Part shown: positions 18,485 to 30,321 of the stretch, piece after piece
How positions within the stretch are numbered: position 1 is the stretch's first letter
Layout: every line of letters begins with the position of its first letter
Assembly: GCA_963816435.1 (NCBI GenBank)
Contig: CAWFKS010000007.1
Coordinates: forward strand, 1 to 64,000
From: CAWFKS01 sp963816435
GTDB taxonomy: Bacteria > Pseudomonadota > Alphaproteobacteria > Rhizobiales > Rhizobiaceae
Direction: 5' to 3'
DNA: 64,000 nt
Notes under the pieces: model-generated
Seen by the model: the letters and a program-made list of their open reading frames with translations, nothing else
Told to the model about the DNA's origin: nothing
Database searches by the model: none
Translations under genes and position numbers: made by a program

Positions 18485-19877
18485 ATGAGCACACCGCCGC
18501 TCACCAATCTGCAGACGCGCGACGTCGAGGCGCTGGTCCACCCCTACTCGCCACTCCACAAGCTCAGGACCGTCGGGCCGACGGTGATCGAGCGCGGCAA
18601 GGGCGTCCACGTCTACGACAGCCAGGGCCGCGACTATATCGAGGGCATGTCCGGCCTGTGGTGCGCAGGGCTCGGCTTCGGCGACGAGGAAATGATCGAG
18701 GCGGCGGTCGAGCAGATGCGCACGCTCTCCTACTATCATCTGTTCGGCTCGAAGGGCATGGAGCCGGCGATCGAGCTCGCCGAGAAGCTCAAGGAAATCG
18801 CGCCGGTGCCGATCTCGAAAGTGTTCTTCACCTCCTCGGGCTCGGAGGCCAACGACAGCCAGGTGAAGCTCGCCTGGTACATGAACAATGCGCGCGGCAA
18901 GCCGGAAAAGAAGAAGATCATCTCGCGCATGAAGGCCTATCACGGCGTCACCGTGATGGCGGCCTCGCTGACCGGGCTGCCGGCCAACCATGCCGGCTGG
19001 GACCTGCCGGTCGACCGCGTGCTCCACACCGACAGCCCGCATTTCTACCGCAACGGCTTCGAGGGCGAGAGCGAGGCCGAGTTCGTGGCGCGGCTCGCCA
19101 AGTCGCTGCGCGAGCTTGATCGAGCGCGAGGGGCCGGACACGATCGCGGCGATGATCGCGGAGCCGGTGATGGGCGCGGGCGGGGTCATCGTGCCGCCCG
19201 ACGGCTATTTCCCCGCCATCCAGGAGGTGCTCGACGAGCACGACATCATGATGATCGACGACGAGGTCATCAACGGTTTCGGCCGCACCGGCAACATGTG
19301 GGGCGCCCAGACCATGGGCATGCGGCCGACCACCATCTCGGCGGCCAAGCAGCTCACCGCCGCGTATGCGCCGCTCGGCGCCGTCATGGTGCCCGAAGAC
19401 ATCTACCAGTCATACGTGGACCAGTCGGCCAAGATCGGCACGTTCGGCCATGGCTTCACCTATGGCGGTCATCCGCTGGGCTGCGCGCTCGGCGTCAAGG
19501 CCCTCGAGATCTACGAGAAGCGCGACATTCTGGGCCATGTGCGGGCGCTGATGCCGGTTTTCGAGGCGCGCATGAAGAAGCTCGCAGAACGTCCGCTCGT
19601 CGGCGAGGCGCGGTATTCCGGGCTGGTCGGCGGGGTCGAGCTGGTAGCCGACAAGAAGACGAAGCGCTCCTTCGATCCCAAGCAGGGGGTCGGCGCACGC
19701 TGCGGCCAGCTTTGCGAGCAGCACGGCGCGATCCTGCGGCCGCTCGGCGACACGGTCGCGCTGTGCCCGCCGATGATCATCACCGAGGCCGAACTGAACG
19801 AGCTGTTCGATCGTTTCGAGAAGGCGCTCGACGCCACCGAGGAATGGGTGGCGAAGGACGACATGCGCGCGGGATGA
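18485..19877 (+). CDS. Class III PLP-dependent aminotransferase (frameshifted)
   Basis: The protein is an omega-amino acid--pyruvate/beta-alanine-type transaminase. It shows SGLWCAGLGFGDEEM, FFTSSGSEANDSQVKLAWY (cofactor phosphate-binding region), SRMKAYHGVTVMAASLTG, then IDDEVINGFGRTGNMWG and the Schiff-base lysine in SAAKQLTAAYAPLGAV. One extra T at 19116-19117 shifts the frame (GAGCTTGATCGAG; removing a T gives ELIEREGPDTIAAMIAEP). After repair it has 463 residues, normal for the family. Both halves match the same family without a gap, so sequence error is likely. Unrepaired, the first half would read on into DUF427 and make a false 600-residue fusion. Confidence 0.87.
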
Positions 19878-19906
19878 GACGCGCGCCGGACGGAAGGAGA
19901 CATGAA

Positions 19907-20278
19907 ATGAGCAATCCCTCACCCGGGTTTCGCAAGCATCCCGAGCACACGATCACCGTCGAACCGTATGGCGGCCATGTCACAGTCAGGGCCGGTGGCA
20001 AGGAGATCGCGTCCAGCGACAAGGCGCTGGTGCTGAAGGAAGCGAGCTATCCGCCGGTTCTCTACGTGCCGTTTTCCGATATCGCCTTCGACGCGCTGGA
20101 GGCGACGGAAACCTCCACCCACTGCCCGTTCAAGGGAGACGCGTCGTACTGGGGCCTGAAAGGCGGCGACAGCGACGTGATGTGGGCCTACCAGCACCCC
20201 TATGACGAGATGACCCGGATCATCGACTACGGCGCGTTCGACCCGAAAAAGGTCGAGGTCGAGGCAACCGCTGCCTAG
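19907..20278 (+). CDS. DUF427 domain protein
   Basis: This 123-residue protein belongs to DUF427, a small mainly beta-strand family. Typical segments are GGHVTVRAGGKEIASSDKAL, YPPVLYVPFSDI, STHCPFKGDASYW and YGAFDPKKVEVE. Biochemical function is unknown. I choose the ATG at 19907 although an ATG also occurs at 19902, because the latter meets a stop after two codons. AAGGAGA precedes it. It lies 29 bp after the aminotransferase gene and is likely co-transcribed with it. Confidence 0.85.
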   Translation: MSNPSPGFRKHPEHTITVEPYGGHVTVRAGGKEIASSDKALVLKEASYPPVLYVPFSDIAFDALEATETSTHCPFKGDASYWGLKGGDSDVMWAYQHPYDEMTRIIDYGAFDPKKVEVEATAA

Positions 20279-20300
20279 TCGCAGGGGGCGCTTGAGAACG

Positions 20301-20358
20301 CCAGCGCACTTGGAGCCAGCGCACTTGGGGCCAGCGCACTTGGGGCCAGTGTGCACCT
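20301..20358. repeat. Four tandem copies of a 15-bp unit
   Basis: The unit CCAGCGCACTTGGGG occurs at 20301, 20316, 20331 and, decayed, at 20346. Copies 2 and 3 are identical and copy 1 differs by one base. The array lies in the 117-bp gap between the convergent DUF427 and ppdK genes. Its role is unknown; it may act as a bidirectional terminator region or be a mini-repeat. Confidence 0.8.
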
Positions 20359-20395
20359 AGGCCGCCCGACACAAGGGCGGCAAGCCGCGCGAACG

Positions 20396-23065
<2,670 letters not shown>

Positions 23066-23167
23066 GCCGGATTCTCGCCTCTCCCGCCGCGCCATCCTTC
23101 GCGGGCACCATGGGCGATATAGGCGGCCAGCGCGAATTGCAATGCGACGGCGGCGGCTGTCGCCATA

Positions 23168-23193
23168 CGAATCGATTTGCCGAATCGATTTGC
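23168..23193. repeat. Perfect 13-bp tandem duplication upstream of ppdK
   Basis: CGAATCGATTTGC occurs twice in immediate succession, about 100 bp upstream of the ppdK start codon. Each copy contains the palindrome AATCGATT. Two adjacent identical sites could be an operator read by a dimer of dimers, or a chance duplication. Confidence 0.7.
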
Positions 23194-23238
23194 TCGCAGA
23201 CGCGACGAGAGACTTGCCGTGGCGGCGCATCCAATATA

Positions 23239-23253
23239 GAACATAAAGAGAAC
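23239..23253. promoter_or_regulatory. Putative LexA (SOS) box
   Basis: GAAC-ATAAAGA-GAAC fits the alphaproteobacterial LexA consensus, a direct repeat GTTC-N7-GTTC (here read from the other strand). It ends 19 bases before the VOC-family ATG, where a bound repressor would block initiation. Binding has not been shown; the call rests on the exact spacing and position. Confidence 0.55.
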
Positions 23254-23272
23254 AACTAGCAGGAGCACGGCG

Positions 23273-23617
23273 ATGCGCGCGGAAGGCAAGCTCGACTATC
23301 TGGAACTGCCGGCGACCGGCGGCGCGATCGACAGCGTCAAGGCGTTCTATGCGGCGGCGTTTTCGTGGAGCTTCACCGATTACGGCCCGGGCTATGCGGC
23401 CTTCTCGGAAGGGCTCGACGGCGGCTTTCAGGCCGATCCGGCGGAGGCGCCGGTGAAGCCGCTGCCGGTGCTCTATTCAGAGGATCTGGAAGCCACGCTC
23501 GCCGCGGTCGAGGCGGCCGGCGGAACGATCGTCAGGCCGATCTTTCCCTTCCCCGGGGGCCGCCGCTTCCATTTCAGCGATCCGGCCGGCAACGAACTGG
23601 CGGTGTGGGGAGAATAG
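23273..23617 (+). CDS. VOC-family (glyoxalase-like) protein
   Basis: The 114-residue protein has the vicinal-oxygen-chelate fold pattern. The first module is LDYLELPATG, VKAFYAAAFSWSFTDYGPGYAAF; the second is PVLYSEDLEATLAAVEAAGGTIVRPIF and RFHFSDPAGNELAVWGE, with a final Glu that could bind metal. No specific substrate can be assigned; relatives include glyoxalase I and antibiotic-binding proteins. The ATG at 23273 is preceded by AGGAG. Its promoter region contains a LexA-type box, suggesting DNA-damage induction. It converges on smc with a 22-bp gap. Confidence 0.82.
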   Translation: MRAEGKLDYLELPATGGAIDSVKAFYAAAFSWSFTDYGPGYAAFSEGLDGGFQADPAEAPVKPLPVLYSEDLEATLAAVEAAGGTIVRPIFPFPGGRRFHFSDPAGNELAVWGE

Positions 23618-23639
23618 GTCGGGGCTCGGACCGAAAAAC

Positions 23640-26600
23640 TCAGCTCGCCTCGCGCAGCTGCTCGGCGGTCTCCAGGTCGACCGAGACGAGCTGGCTCACG
23701 CCCTGCTCGGCCATGGTGACGCCGAACAGCCGGTTCATGCGCGCCATGGTGATCGGGTTGTGGGTGATGATGACGAAGCGCGTCTCGGTGGTGCGCGCCA
23801 TCTCGTCCATCAGGTTGCAGAAGCGCTCGACATTGTGGTCGTCGAGCGGCGCATCGACCTCGTCGAGCACGCAGATCGGCGCCGGGTTCGTCAGGAACAC
23901 CGCGAAGATCAGCGCCATCGCCGTCAGCGCCTGCTCGCCGCCGGACAACAGCGTCATCGTCTGAGGCTTCTTGCCGGGCGGCCGCGCCAGGATCTCCAGC
24001 CCCGCCTCCAGCGGGTCTTCCGATTCCACCAGCTGCAGTTCCGCCGTGCCGCCGCCGAAAAGGTGTGTGAACAGGCGCTGGAACTGGGCATTGACGACGT
24101 CGAAGGCGGCAAGCAGCCGCTCGCGCCCCTCACGGTTGAGGTTCTGGATTGCCTGGCGCAGCTTGCGGATCGCCTCGATGATGTCCTCGCGCTCGGTGAC
24201 GATCGTTTCCAGCCGCTCGGCGAGTTCGCGCTGTTCCTCCTCGGCGCGCAGGTTCACCGCGCCAAGGCGCTCGCGCTCGATCTTGAGGCGCTCGAGCCGG
24301 CGCTCGACCTCGGCCGGATCGGGCATCGGCGCGTCGGCTTCCAGCCCGGTGTGGCGGATGACGAGATGCGGCGGCGTGTTGAGCGTCTCCTGGATGCGCG
24401 CCTCGGCGTCCTTGCGCCGCTCCTCGGCGGCGGTCAGCCGCTCCTCGCCGCGCGCCCTGCCCTCGCGCGCCTCGGCCAGTGCCGAGATCGCCGCGTTCGC
24501 CGCCTTGTCCAGTTCGGCCTGCCGGTTTTCGGCCGCCTGCAGCCGGTCGGCGGCCGCCTTTCGCAGCTCCTCGGCCTGCGAAAGCTGGCTCATCAGCGCG
24601 CGGCGGCGGGCATCGATCTCGTCGGGCGCGTCGGCAAGGCCTTCCAGTTCGGCAGCGGCTTCGCCCCGCCGTTCGGCGAGCGCGGCAATCTGCGTTTCGG
24701 CGTTGCCCGCCCGCGACGTCCAGCTCTGGCGTTCGGCGGCGATCGCCTGCATGCGGCGCTGGCGCGCCTCGGCTTCGCGTTTCAACCCGTCGTGCACGGC
24801 ACGCGCGTCGGCGGCGGCGGTGCGCTCTCGCGCGACCTCGGCCGACAGCCGGTCTAGCGCCTCCTGCAGATCGCCAAGGTCGGGCGCTGCGTCGAGCGCA
24901 CTTTGCGCCTCTTGTTCGGCCGCGGCGGCCTCGTCGCGCGATTCGGCCAGCCGCGCGCGGGATTCCGCCAGTGCGGCCTGCCTGCTCGACAGTTCGCCGG
25001 CGGCCTTCTCGGCCTTGGCCAGCGCGTCGCGCGCCTCGCCGAGCGCTCCCTGTGCGCCGCGCCAGGCTTCGCGCGCCAGCCTTTCGGCGTCCGTGGCGCG
25101 CTTCACTTCGGCCTCGGCCGCGGCCAGCTGGTCCTCGGCCGCGCGCACGGACTTCGTCGCCTCGGTCGCTTCGGCCTCCAGTTCGGCCAGACGATTCTTC
25201 TGGGCGAGACGTTGCGCGGCGGGCGTCGGCGCGTCGGCGCTGGCGGTGTAGCCGTCCCAGCGCCACAGCGCGCCGTCGCGCGAAACCAGCCGCTGACCGG
25301 GCTTCAGCTGCTTCTGCAGCCGCGCCGCGTCGGCCTCTTCGACGACGCCGATCTGCGCCAGCCGACGCGCCAGCTGGCGCGGCGCGCGTACCACGTCCGC
25401 CAGTTTCCGCACGCCCTCGGGAAGTGCGCGGGTCGGATGCATCCGGCTCCGCATCGCCCCAGTGCACCGGTGCTGCGCGATCGAGCGGCACGTCGAGGTC
25501 TTCGCCCAGCGCGGCGCCCAACGCCGTCTCGTAGCCGCGCTCGACATGCACCTTCTCGAGCACCGCCGGGAAGAGATCGCCCGTCGTCGCGTTGACCACC
25601 TTGGCCAGCGTGCGCGCCTCGGTCTCGATGCTGGCGAGTTTTGCACGCGCCTCCTGCGCCGGGGCGCGCAGCCCGCTTTCGGCGGCGCGAGCGTCGGCGA
25701 CCGCCTTTTCAGCATCCAGCGCGGCCGCCTCGGCCTGCGAAACGGCTTCGGCGGCCTGTTCGGCCAGCGCACGCTTCTCGGCGGGGTCGGCCAGCGCGGA
25801 AATGCGGCCTTCGATCTCGCCGGCCTCGCGTTCGATGTCGGCAAGCTGCCGTTCCAGCCGCTGGCGCCGCTCCGCGCCCTCGCGCAGCGCACGCTCTGCC
25901 TGATGACGCTGGGCCGCGGCCTCGGCGCGCTCGGAGGTGCGGGCGGCAAGCGCCTGCTCGCTGCCGGCGAGTTTCGCCGCGGCCTCCTCGTGGGCGGCAC
26001 GCGTCCGCACCTCCTTGTCGGCGGCCTCGGCATTCGCGGTGTTGAGCTCGCGCTCCTCCGCGTCCAGCCGCTCCAGCACGTCGGCATTGTCGGCCATGAT
26101 CTGCTTTTCGCGCGCGGCGTCGGCCTCGAGCTGCGCCAGCCGCTTCTCGAGCTCCGCCTTGCGGGTGCGCACCCGCTCCGCCTCTTCCTCGATCTGGCCG
26201 CGCGCGATCGTCAGGCGCTGCAGCGCGGCGGCGGCCTTGGCCTCGGCGTCGCGCAGTTCCGGCAGCTTGTGGGCGCCGATCGCCTGCTGCTTGGCGGCTT
26301 CCGTCTGCGCCTGGGCGCGCTCGCCGACCAGCGAGGTCGCCTGGCTCAACGCCGACTGCGCCTCCGCTTCCTGGCCCTTGGCGGCTGTCCACCTGAGATG
26401 CAGCAGCGTCGCCTCTGCCTTGCGGATGTCGGCCGACAGGTTCTTGAAGCGCGCCGCCTGGCGGGCCTGCCGCTTCAGGCTCTCGATCTGGCTTTCCAGT
26501 TCGCCGACCACGTCGTCGAGCCGTTCGAGGTTCTGCTCGGCGGCGCGCAGCCTGCAGCTCGGCCTCGTGGCGGCGCGAATGCAGGCCCGAGATGCCGGCC

Positions 26601-27100
26601 GCCTCCTCCAGCAGCGCGCGGCGCGCCTGCGGCTTGGCCTGGATCAGCTCGCCGATGCGGCCCTGCCCGACCATCGAGGGCGAGCGCGCGCCGGTCGACT
26701 GGTCGGCGAACAGAAGCTGCACGTCCTTGGCGCGCGCCTCCTTGCCGTTGATCCGGTAGATCGAGCCGGCCTCGCGCTCGATGCGGCGCGACACCTGCAG
26801 TTCGTCGACGTCGTTGAAGGCTGCCGGCGCCGTGCGGTCGGCGTTTTCGAGGAACAGCGTCACCTCGGCGGTGTTGCGGGCGGGCCGCGTCGAGGAACCG
26901 GAGAAGATGACGTCGTCCATGCCGGACGCGCGCATGTTCTTGTACGAGCTTTCGCCCATCACCCAGCGCAGCGCCTCGACGAGGTTCGACTTGCCGCAGC
27001 CGTTGGGGCCGACGACGCCGGTCAGCCCGCGCTCGATGACGAAATCGGAGGGCTCGACGAAGGACTTGAAACCGAGGAGGCGAAGGCGGGAGAATTTCAT
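23640..27100 (-). CDS. smc: Chromosome segregation protein SMC (two frameshifts)
   Basis: SMC is the ATPase that condenses and separates sister chromosomes with ScpA/ScpB. The N-terminal head has GFKSFVEPSD and the Walker A segment GVVGPNGCGKSNLVEALRWV. Long Ala/Glu/Arg-rich coiled coils follow, with a hinge around 25300-25600. The C-terminal head has the signature LSGGEQALTAMALIFA and Walker B CVLDEVDAPLDDHN. Single extra bases near 26551 (CAGGCTG) and near 25426-25431 shift the frame. Removing both yields about 1152 residues, the usual length. The gene is normally essential, so these are most likely sequence errors. The start codon lies behind a hairpin that hides GGGAG. Confidence 0.93.
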
Positions 27101-27108
27101 CGGCGCAC

Positions 27109-27130
27109 CGCTCCCGCCGGCGCGGGAGCG
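27109..27130 (-). promoter_or_regulatory. Hairpin covering the smc ribosome binding site
   Basis: On the minus strand CGCTCCCGC (27130-27122) pairs perfectly with GCGGGAGCG (27117-27109) across a 4-base loop. The only good Shine-Dalgarno sequence for smc, GGGAG, lies inside the 3' arm, ten bases before the ATG at 27100. The hairpin lies in the 48-bp gap between the DsbA-like gene and smc. Confidence 0.55.
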
Positions 27131-27148
27131 CGCGCCGTTATCGCGCCG

Positions 27149-27862
27149 TCAGGCGAGAAGCGGATCGATGATCGCCGACACCTCGTCAATCGTCATTTCT
27201 CCAGCGTATTTCTTGCCGTTGATGAAGAAGGTGGGTGTCGCATCGACCCCGAATTCGTTCGCGCCGCGGTTCTTCACGCTTCTGATGTCGTCCAGAAGCT
27301 TCTGGTCCGTCAAGCACGCCTCGAAGGACTCCTGTGAAAAACCGGCCAGCTTGGCGATCTGCAGCAGCGCGTCCTTGCCGTCCTTGGCCGTCGCCCAGGT
27401 CCGCTGCTGCTTGAACAGCACGTTGACCATGGCGAAATACTTGTCGTCGGAACAGCGGGCCAGCATGAAGCCGGCCTCGGCGCGCGGATCGAACGGAAAT
27501 TCGCGGAAGATGAAGCGCACCTTGCCGGTGTCGATATATTTCTTCTTCAGATCCGGAAACGTCTCTTCGTGGAAGCGCGCGCAGTGCGGGCATGTCATCG
27601 AGGCGTATTCGACGATGGTGACCGGGGCGTTCGCATCGCCCAGCGCCTTGTCCGGCAGCGCCTCGTCGGACAGAAGCTTGTCCATGTCGACGGTGCCCTG
27701 CGAGGGCGGCGCCTTGGCGTTCGAGGTGCCCGGCTCGGCCGGTTTTTCCGGCGCCGCGGCCTGCTCGTCCTCGTCCTTGCCGCAAGCCGCCAGCAACGGA
27801 CCGGCCGCCGAGACTGCGAGCAGCGAAAACAGAACCTTGCGGCGCGGAAGCGAACGATACAT
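27149..27862 (-). CDS. DsbA-family thiol oxidoreductase, predicted lipoprotein
   Basis: The 237-residue protein has an N-terminal signal with lipobox LLAAC, a Pro/Ala/Glu-rich linker, then a thioredoxin-fold DsbA-like domain. That domain carries the active site MTCPHCARFHEETFPDLKK and the cis-Pro segment VDATPTFFINGKKY. It probably acts in the periplasm in disulfide exchange; oxidase and reductase roles cannot be told apart from sequence. I start at ATG 27862, six bases after AGGTG, rather than the GTG three codons earlier. It lies between dciA and smc on the same strand, a conserved rhizobial order. Confidence 0.87.
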   Translation of the reverse strand: MYRSLPRRKVLFSLLAVSAAGPLLAACGKDEDEQAAAPEKPAEPGTSNAKAPPSQGTVDMDKLLSDEALPDKALGDANAPVTIVEYASMTCPHCARFHEETFPDLKKKYIDTGKVRFIFREFPFDPRAEAGFMLARCSDDKYFAMVNVLFKQQRTWATAKDGKDALLQIAKLAGFSQESFEACLTDQKLLDDIRSVKNRGANEFGVDATPTFFINGKKYAGEMTIDEVSAIIDPLLA

Positions 27863-28007
27863 GCGAATCACCTGTCAACCGGGTCGATAATGCAATGGGC
27901 GGACACCCAATGGCGAGACTTGGCGCGAATTAAGGCATTCCGCGGCGAGAGTCCAAGCCCCGTCACGAACACAGAGTTCACGATACGGCGATTTTCCCCG
28001 CTGCCCG

Positions 28008-28502
28008 CTATTTCCCTGCGGCGACGATGCTGGCGCCGAGCCGCTCGAGCGCGGCGCGCAGGCCCTCGTCCTCGACGCCCTTCGTGGTCTGCGCCAGGCG
28101 CTCCTTCTCGGTCTGTGACAGTTCACGCTGGCGGCGCACCGGTCTTGCCTGCGTGGTGACCGCCTTCTGCACGATCTTGACTCGGCCGATCGCGGCGAAG
28201 CCGAGGAACCCGTTGATGCGAGAGATGATCTCGCCCGTCTCGTGCTGGATGTGCAGCGCCGCGATGCCGTTGCAGGCGACCACCAGCGTCGCCGGTTCGA
28301 ACGGGTCGTCCTCGCTGGCGCGGCGCGGCCACAGGATCTTTTCCGGCCGCGAGCCGGCGGCTACGCGCTCGCCGACGATTTCCTCCCACGACTGCACCAG
28401 CCCCACGGAGATGCCGGCGCGGCGTCTCAGCACGGGATCGAGAATGGCCGTGGCGACGTCGCTCACCGGCACGGCATTGCCCGCACGCGCTTTCCCTGCC
28501 AT
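28008..28502 (-). CDS. DciA-family (DUF721) helicase loader-like protein
   Basis: DciA proteins recruit the replicative helicase DnaB in bacteria that lack DnaC. This 164-residue member has the DUF721 pattern: ILDPVLRRRAGISVGLVQSWEEIVGERVA, then ATLVVACNGIAALHIQHETGEIISRINGFLG and the basic segment RVKIVQKAVTTQ. A charged C-terminal helix follows. The ATG at 28502 has GGAGG five bases upstream; another in-frame ATG lies four codons earlier. It is divergent from mutY and precedes the DsbA-like gene and smc. Confidence 0.83.
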   Translation of the reverse strand: MAGKARAGNAVPVSDVATAILDPVLRRRAGISVGLVQSWEEIVGERVAAGSRPEKILWPRRASEDDPFEPATLVVACNGIAALHIQHETGEIISRINGFLGFAAIGRVKIVQKAVTTQARPVRRQRELSQTEKERLAQTTKGVEDEGLRAALERLGASIVAAGK

Positions 28503-28560
28503 GAACGCCTCCATTCCCGCGCCGCCGCGCCAAGCCCGACGACCACCGACCCGACCGCAG

Positions 28561-29697
28561 ATGCAAGCCGCACAGCATAAACGAGCTTTCGACCGGCGTC
28601 AGCCGCCCCGCGACATCGCAGACAAGCTTCTGGCCTGGTACGACCGCCACCACCGCGAGCTGCCGTGGCGGATCGGGCCGGCCGCGCGGGCGCAAGGTGA
28701 GCTCCCCGACCCCTACCGCGTCTGGCTGTCGGAGATCATGCTCCAGCAGACCACCGTCGAGGCGGTGAAGCCGTATTTCGCGCGTTTCGCCGCTACCTGG
28801 CCGACCGTCGCGGCGCTGGCGGCCGCGCCCGCCGAGGACGTGATGAAGGCCTGGGCCGGGCTCGGCTACTATTCGCGGGCCCGCAACCTGAAGAAATGCG
28901 CCGAGGCGGTAGTCGCCGAGCACGGTGGCGCGTTTCCCGACACCGAGGCGGGCCTGCGCGCGCTGCCCGGCATCGGCCCCTACACCGCGGCCGCGATCGC
29001 GGCGATCGCCTTCGACCGGCCGGCGGCGGTGGTCGACGGCAATGTCGAGCGCGTCGTTTCCCGGCTTGCCGCGATCCATACGCCGCTGCCGGATGCCAAG
29101 CCGCAGATCCGCGCCGCGGTCGAGGAGATGGTCCCGGACGAGCGGCCGGGCGATTTCGCGCAGGCGATGATGGATCTCGGCGCCACGGTCTGCACGCCCA
29201 GGCGCCCGGCCTGCATCATCTGTCCGTTGAGCGACGATTGCGCCGCGCTCAGGCAAGGCGATCCGGCTTTGCTGCCGGTGAAGGCGGAAAAGGCCGAGAA
29301 GCCGTCGCGGCGTGGCGCGGCCTTCGTCGCCGTCCGTCCGGACGGCGCCGTGCTGCTACGCCGCAGGCCCGAGCGCGGCCTGCTCGGCGGCATGAGCGAG
29401 GTGCCGACGACCGGGTGGACGGCGCGCAGCGACGGCGAGACCGGCACGGCGGCCGCGCCGTTTGCCGCCGAGTGGAAACCGGCCGGCGAGATCGACCACG
29501 TGTTCACGCACTTCGCGCTCCGGCTCGCCGTCTTCCGGGCCGACGTCGCGCACTCGAAGGCGCCGGAAGACCACTGGTGGTCGAGCGCCGACGAGATCGC
29601 CGGCGAGGCCTTGCCGACCGTCATGAAAAAGGTCATCGAAGCCGCTATTCCAGGCGTGACGAAGCAAAAACGGAGCGAAGGACAGGCGCACGCATGA
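28561..29697 (+). CDS. mutY: A/G-specific adenine DNA glycosylase
   Basis: MutY removes adenine mispaired with 8-oxoguanine. The 378-residue protein has the catalytic Glu in WLSEIMLQQTTVEAV, the helix-hairpin-helix LPGIGPYTAAAIAAIAF, the catalytic Asp in AVVDGNVERV and the [4Fe-4S] cysteine set C-x6-C-x2-C-x5-C (CTPRRPACIICPLSDDC). A C-terminal NUDIX-like recognition domain follows (FVAVRPDGAVLLRRRPERGLLGGM, HVFTHFALRLAVF). I prefer the ATG at 28561; an in-frame ATG at 28501 would add 20 poorly conserved residues. Its stop overlaps the ATG of the next gene. Confidence 0.94.
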   Translation: MQAAQHKRAFDRRQPPRDIADKLLAWYDRHHRELPWRIGPAARAQGELPDPYRVWLSEIMLQQTTVEAVKPYFARFAATWPTVAALAAAPAEDVMKAWAGLGYYSRARNLKKCAEAVVAEHGGAFPDTEAGLRALPGIGPYTAAAIAAIAFDRPAAVVDGNVERVVSRLAAIHTPLPDAKPQIRAAVEEMVPDERPGDFAQAMMDLGATVCTPRRPACIICPLSDDCAALRQGDPALLPVKAEKAEKPSRRGAAFVAVRPDGAVLLRRRPERGLLGGMSEVPTTGWTARSDGETGTAAAPFAAEWKPAGEIDHVFTHFALRLAVFRADVAHSKAPEDHWWSSADEIAGEALPTVMKKVIEAAIPGVTKQKRSEGQAHA

Positions 29698-30305
29698 GCC
29701 AGATACGCCACATCGTCTACGACATCGGCAAGGTGCTGCTGCACTACGATCCCGATATCCCGTTCAAGCGCCTGATCCCCGATCCCGCGCGGCGCAAGTG
29801 GTTCTTCGAGAACGTATGCACGCACGACTGGAACATCGAGCAGGATCGCGGCCGGCCGTGGGCCGAGGCCGAGGAAGAGCTGATCGCCCTCTATCCGGAC
29901 GAGGTGGAAAACATCCGCGGCTTCCGGCGCAACTGGCCCGAGATGATCCCCTATCACTATGCCGACAGCGCCGAGCTGATGGAGCGGCTGATCGACAATG
30001 GCGAGGACGTGACGATGCTCACCAACTTCGCCGCCGACACGTTCGCGGAAGTTCGCGAGCGCTTTCCCTTCCTGAAGAAGCCGCGCGGCGTGACGGTGTC
30101 CGGCGAGGTCGGCATCATCAAGCCCGACCGCGCGATCTTCGACCGTCATGCCGAGGCGTTCGGGCTCGATCCTGCGGCAACGCTGTTCATCGACGACAGC
30201 ATGCCGAACGTCGAGGGCGCGCGCGCCGCCGGCTGGCAGGCCGTGCAGTTCACCGGCGTGCCGAAGCTGAAGGAAGACCTGAGGAGCCTCGGCGTCAGCG
30301 TGTGA
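29694..30305 (+). CDS. HAD-family hydrolase
   Basis: This 203-residue haloacid dehalogenase-like protein has motif I YDIGKVLLHYDPD (nucleophile Asp), motif II TMLTNFAAD, the conserved Lys in IIKPDRAIFDRH and motif III FIDDSMPNVEGARAAGW. The second Asp of the usual DxD is replaced by Gly (D-I-G), as in the YihX-like group of sugar phosphatases, so phosphatase action is plausible but unproven. The ATG overlaps the mutY stop (ATGA), so it is translationally coupled to mutY. It converges with ccrM. Confidence 0.85.
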   Translation: MSQIRHIVYDIGKVLLHYDPDIPFKRLIPDPARRKWFFENVCTHDWNIEQDRGRPWAEAEEELIALYPDEVENIRGFRRNWPEMIPYHYADSAELMERLIDNGEDVTMLTNFAADTFAEVRERFPFLKKPRGVTVSGEVGIIKPDRAIFDRHAEAFGLDPAATLFIDDSMPNVEGARAAGWQAVQFTGVPKLKEDLRSLGVSV

Positions 30306-30321
30306 GGCGCCTCGCGCTGCC

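Noticed and set aside
18485..20278. Apparent fusion of an aminotransferase N-terminal half to DUF427
   Set aside because: It arises only because one extra T at 19116-19117 shifts the aminotransferase into the DUF427 frame; DUF427 has its own ribosome binding site and ATG.
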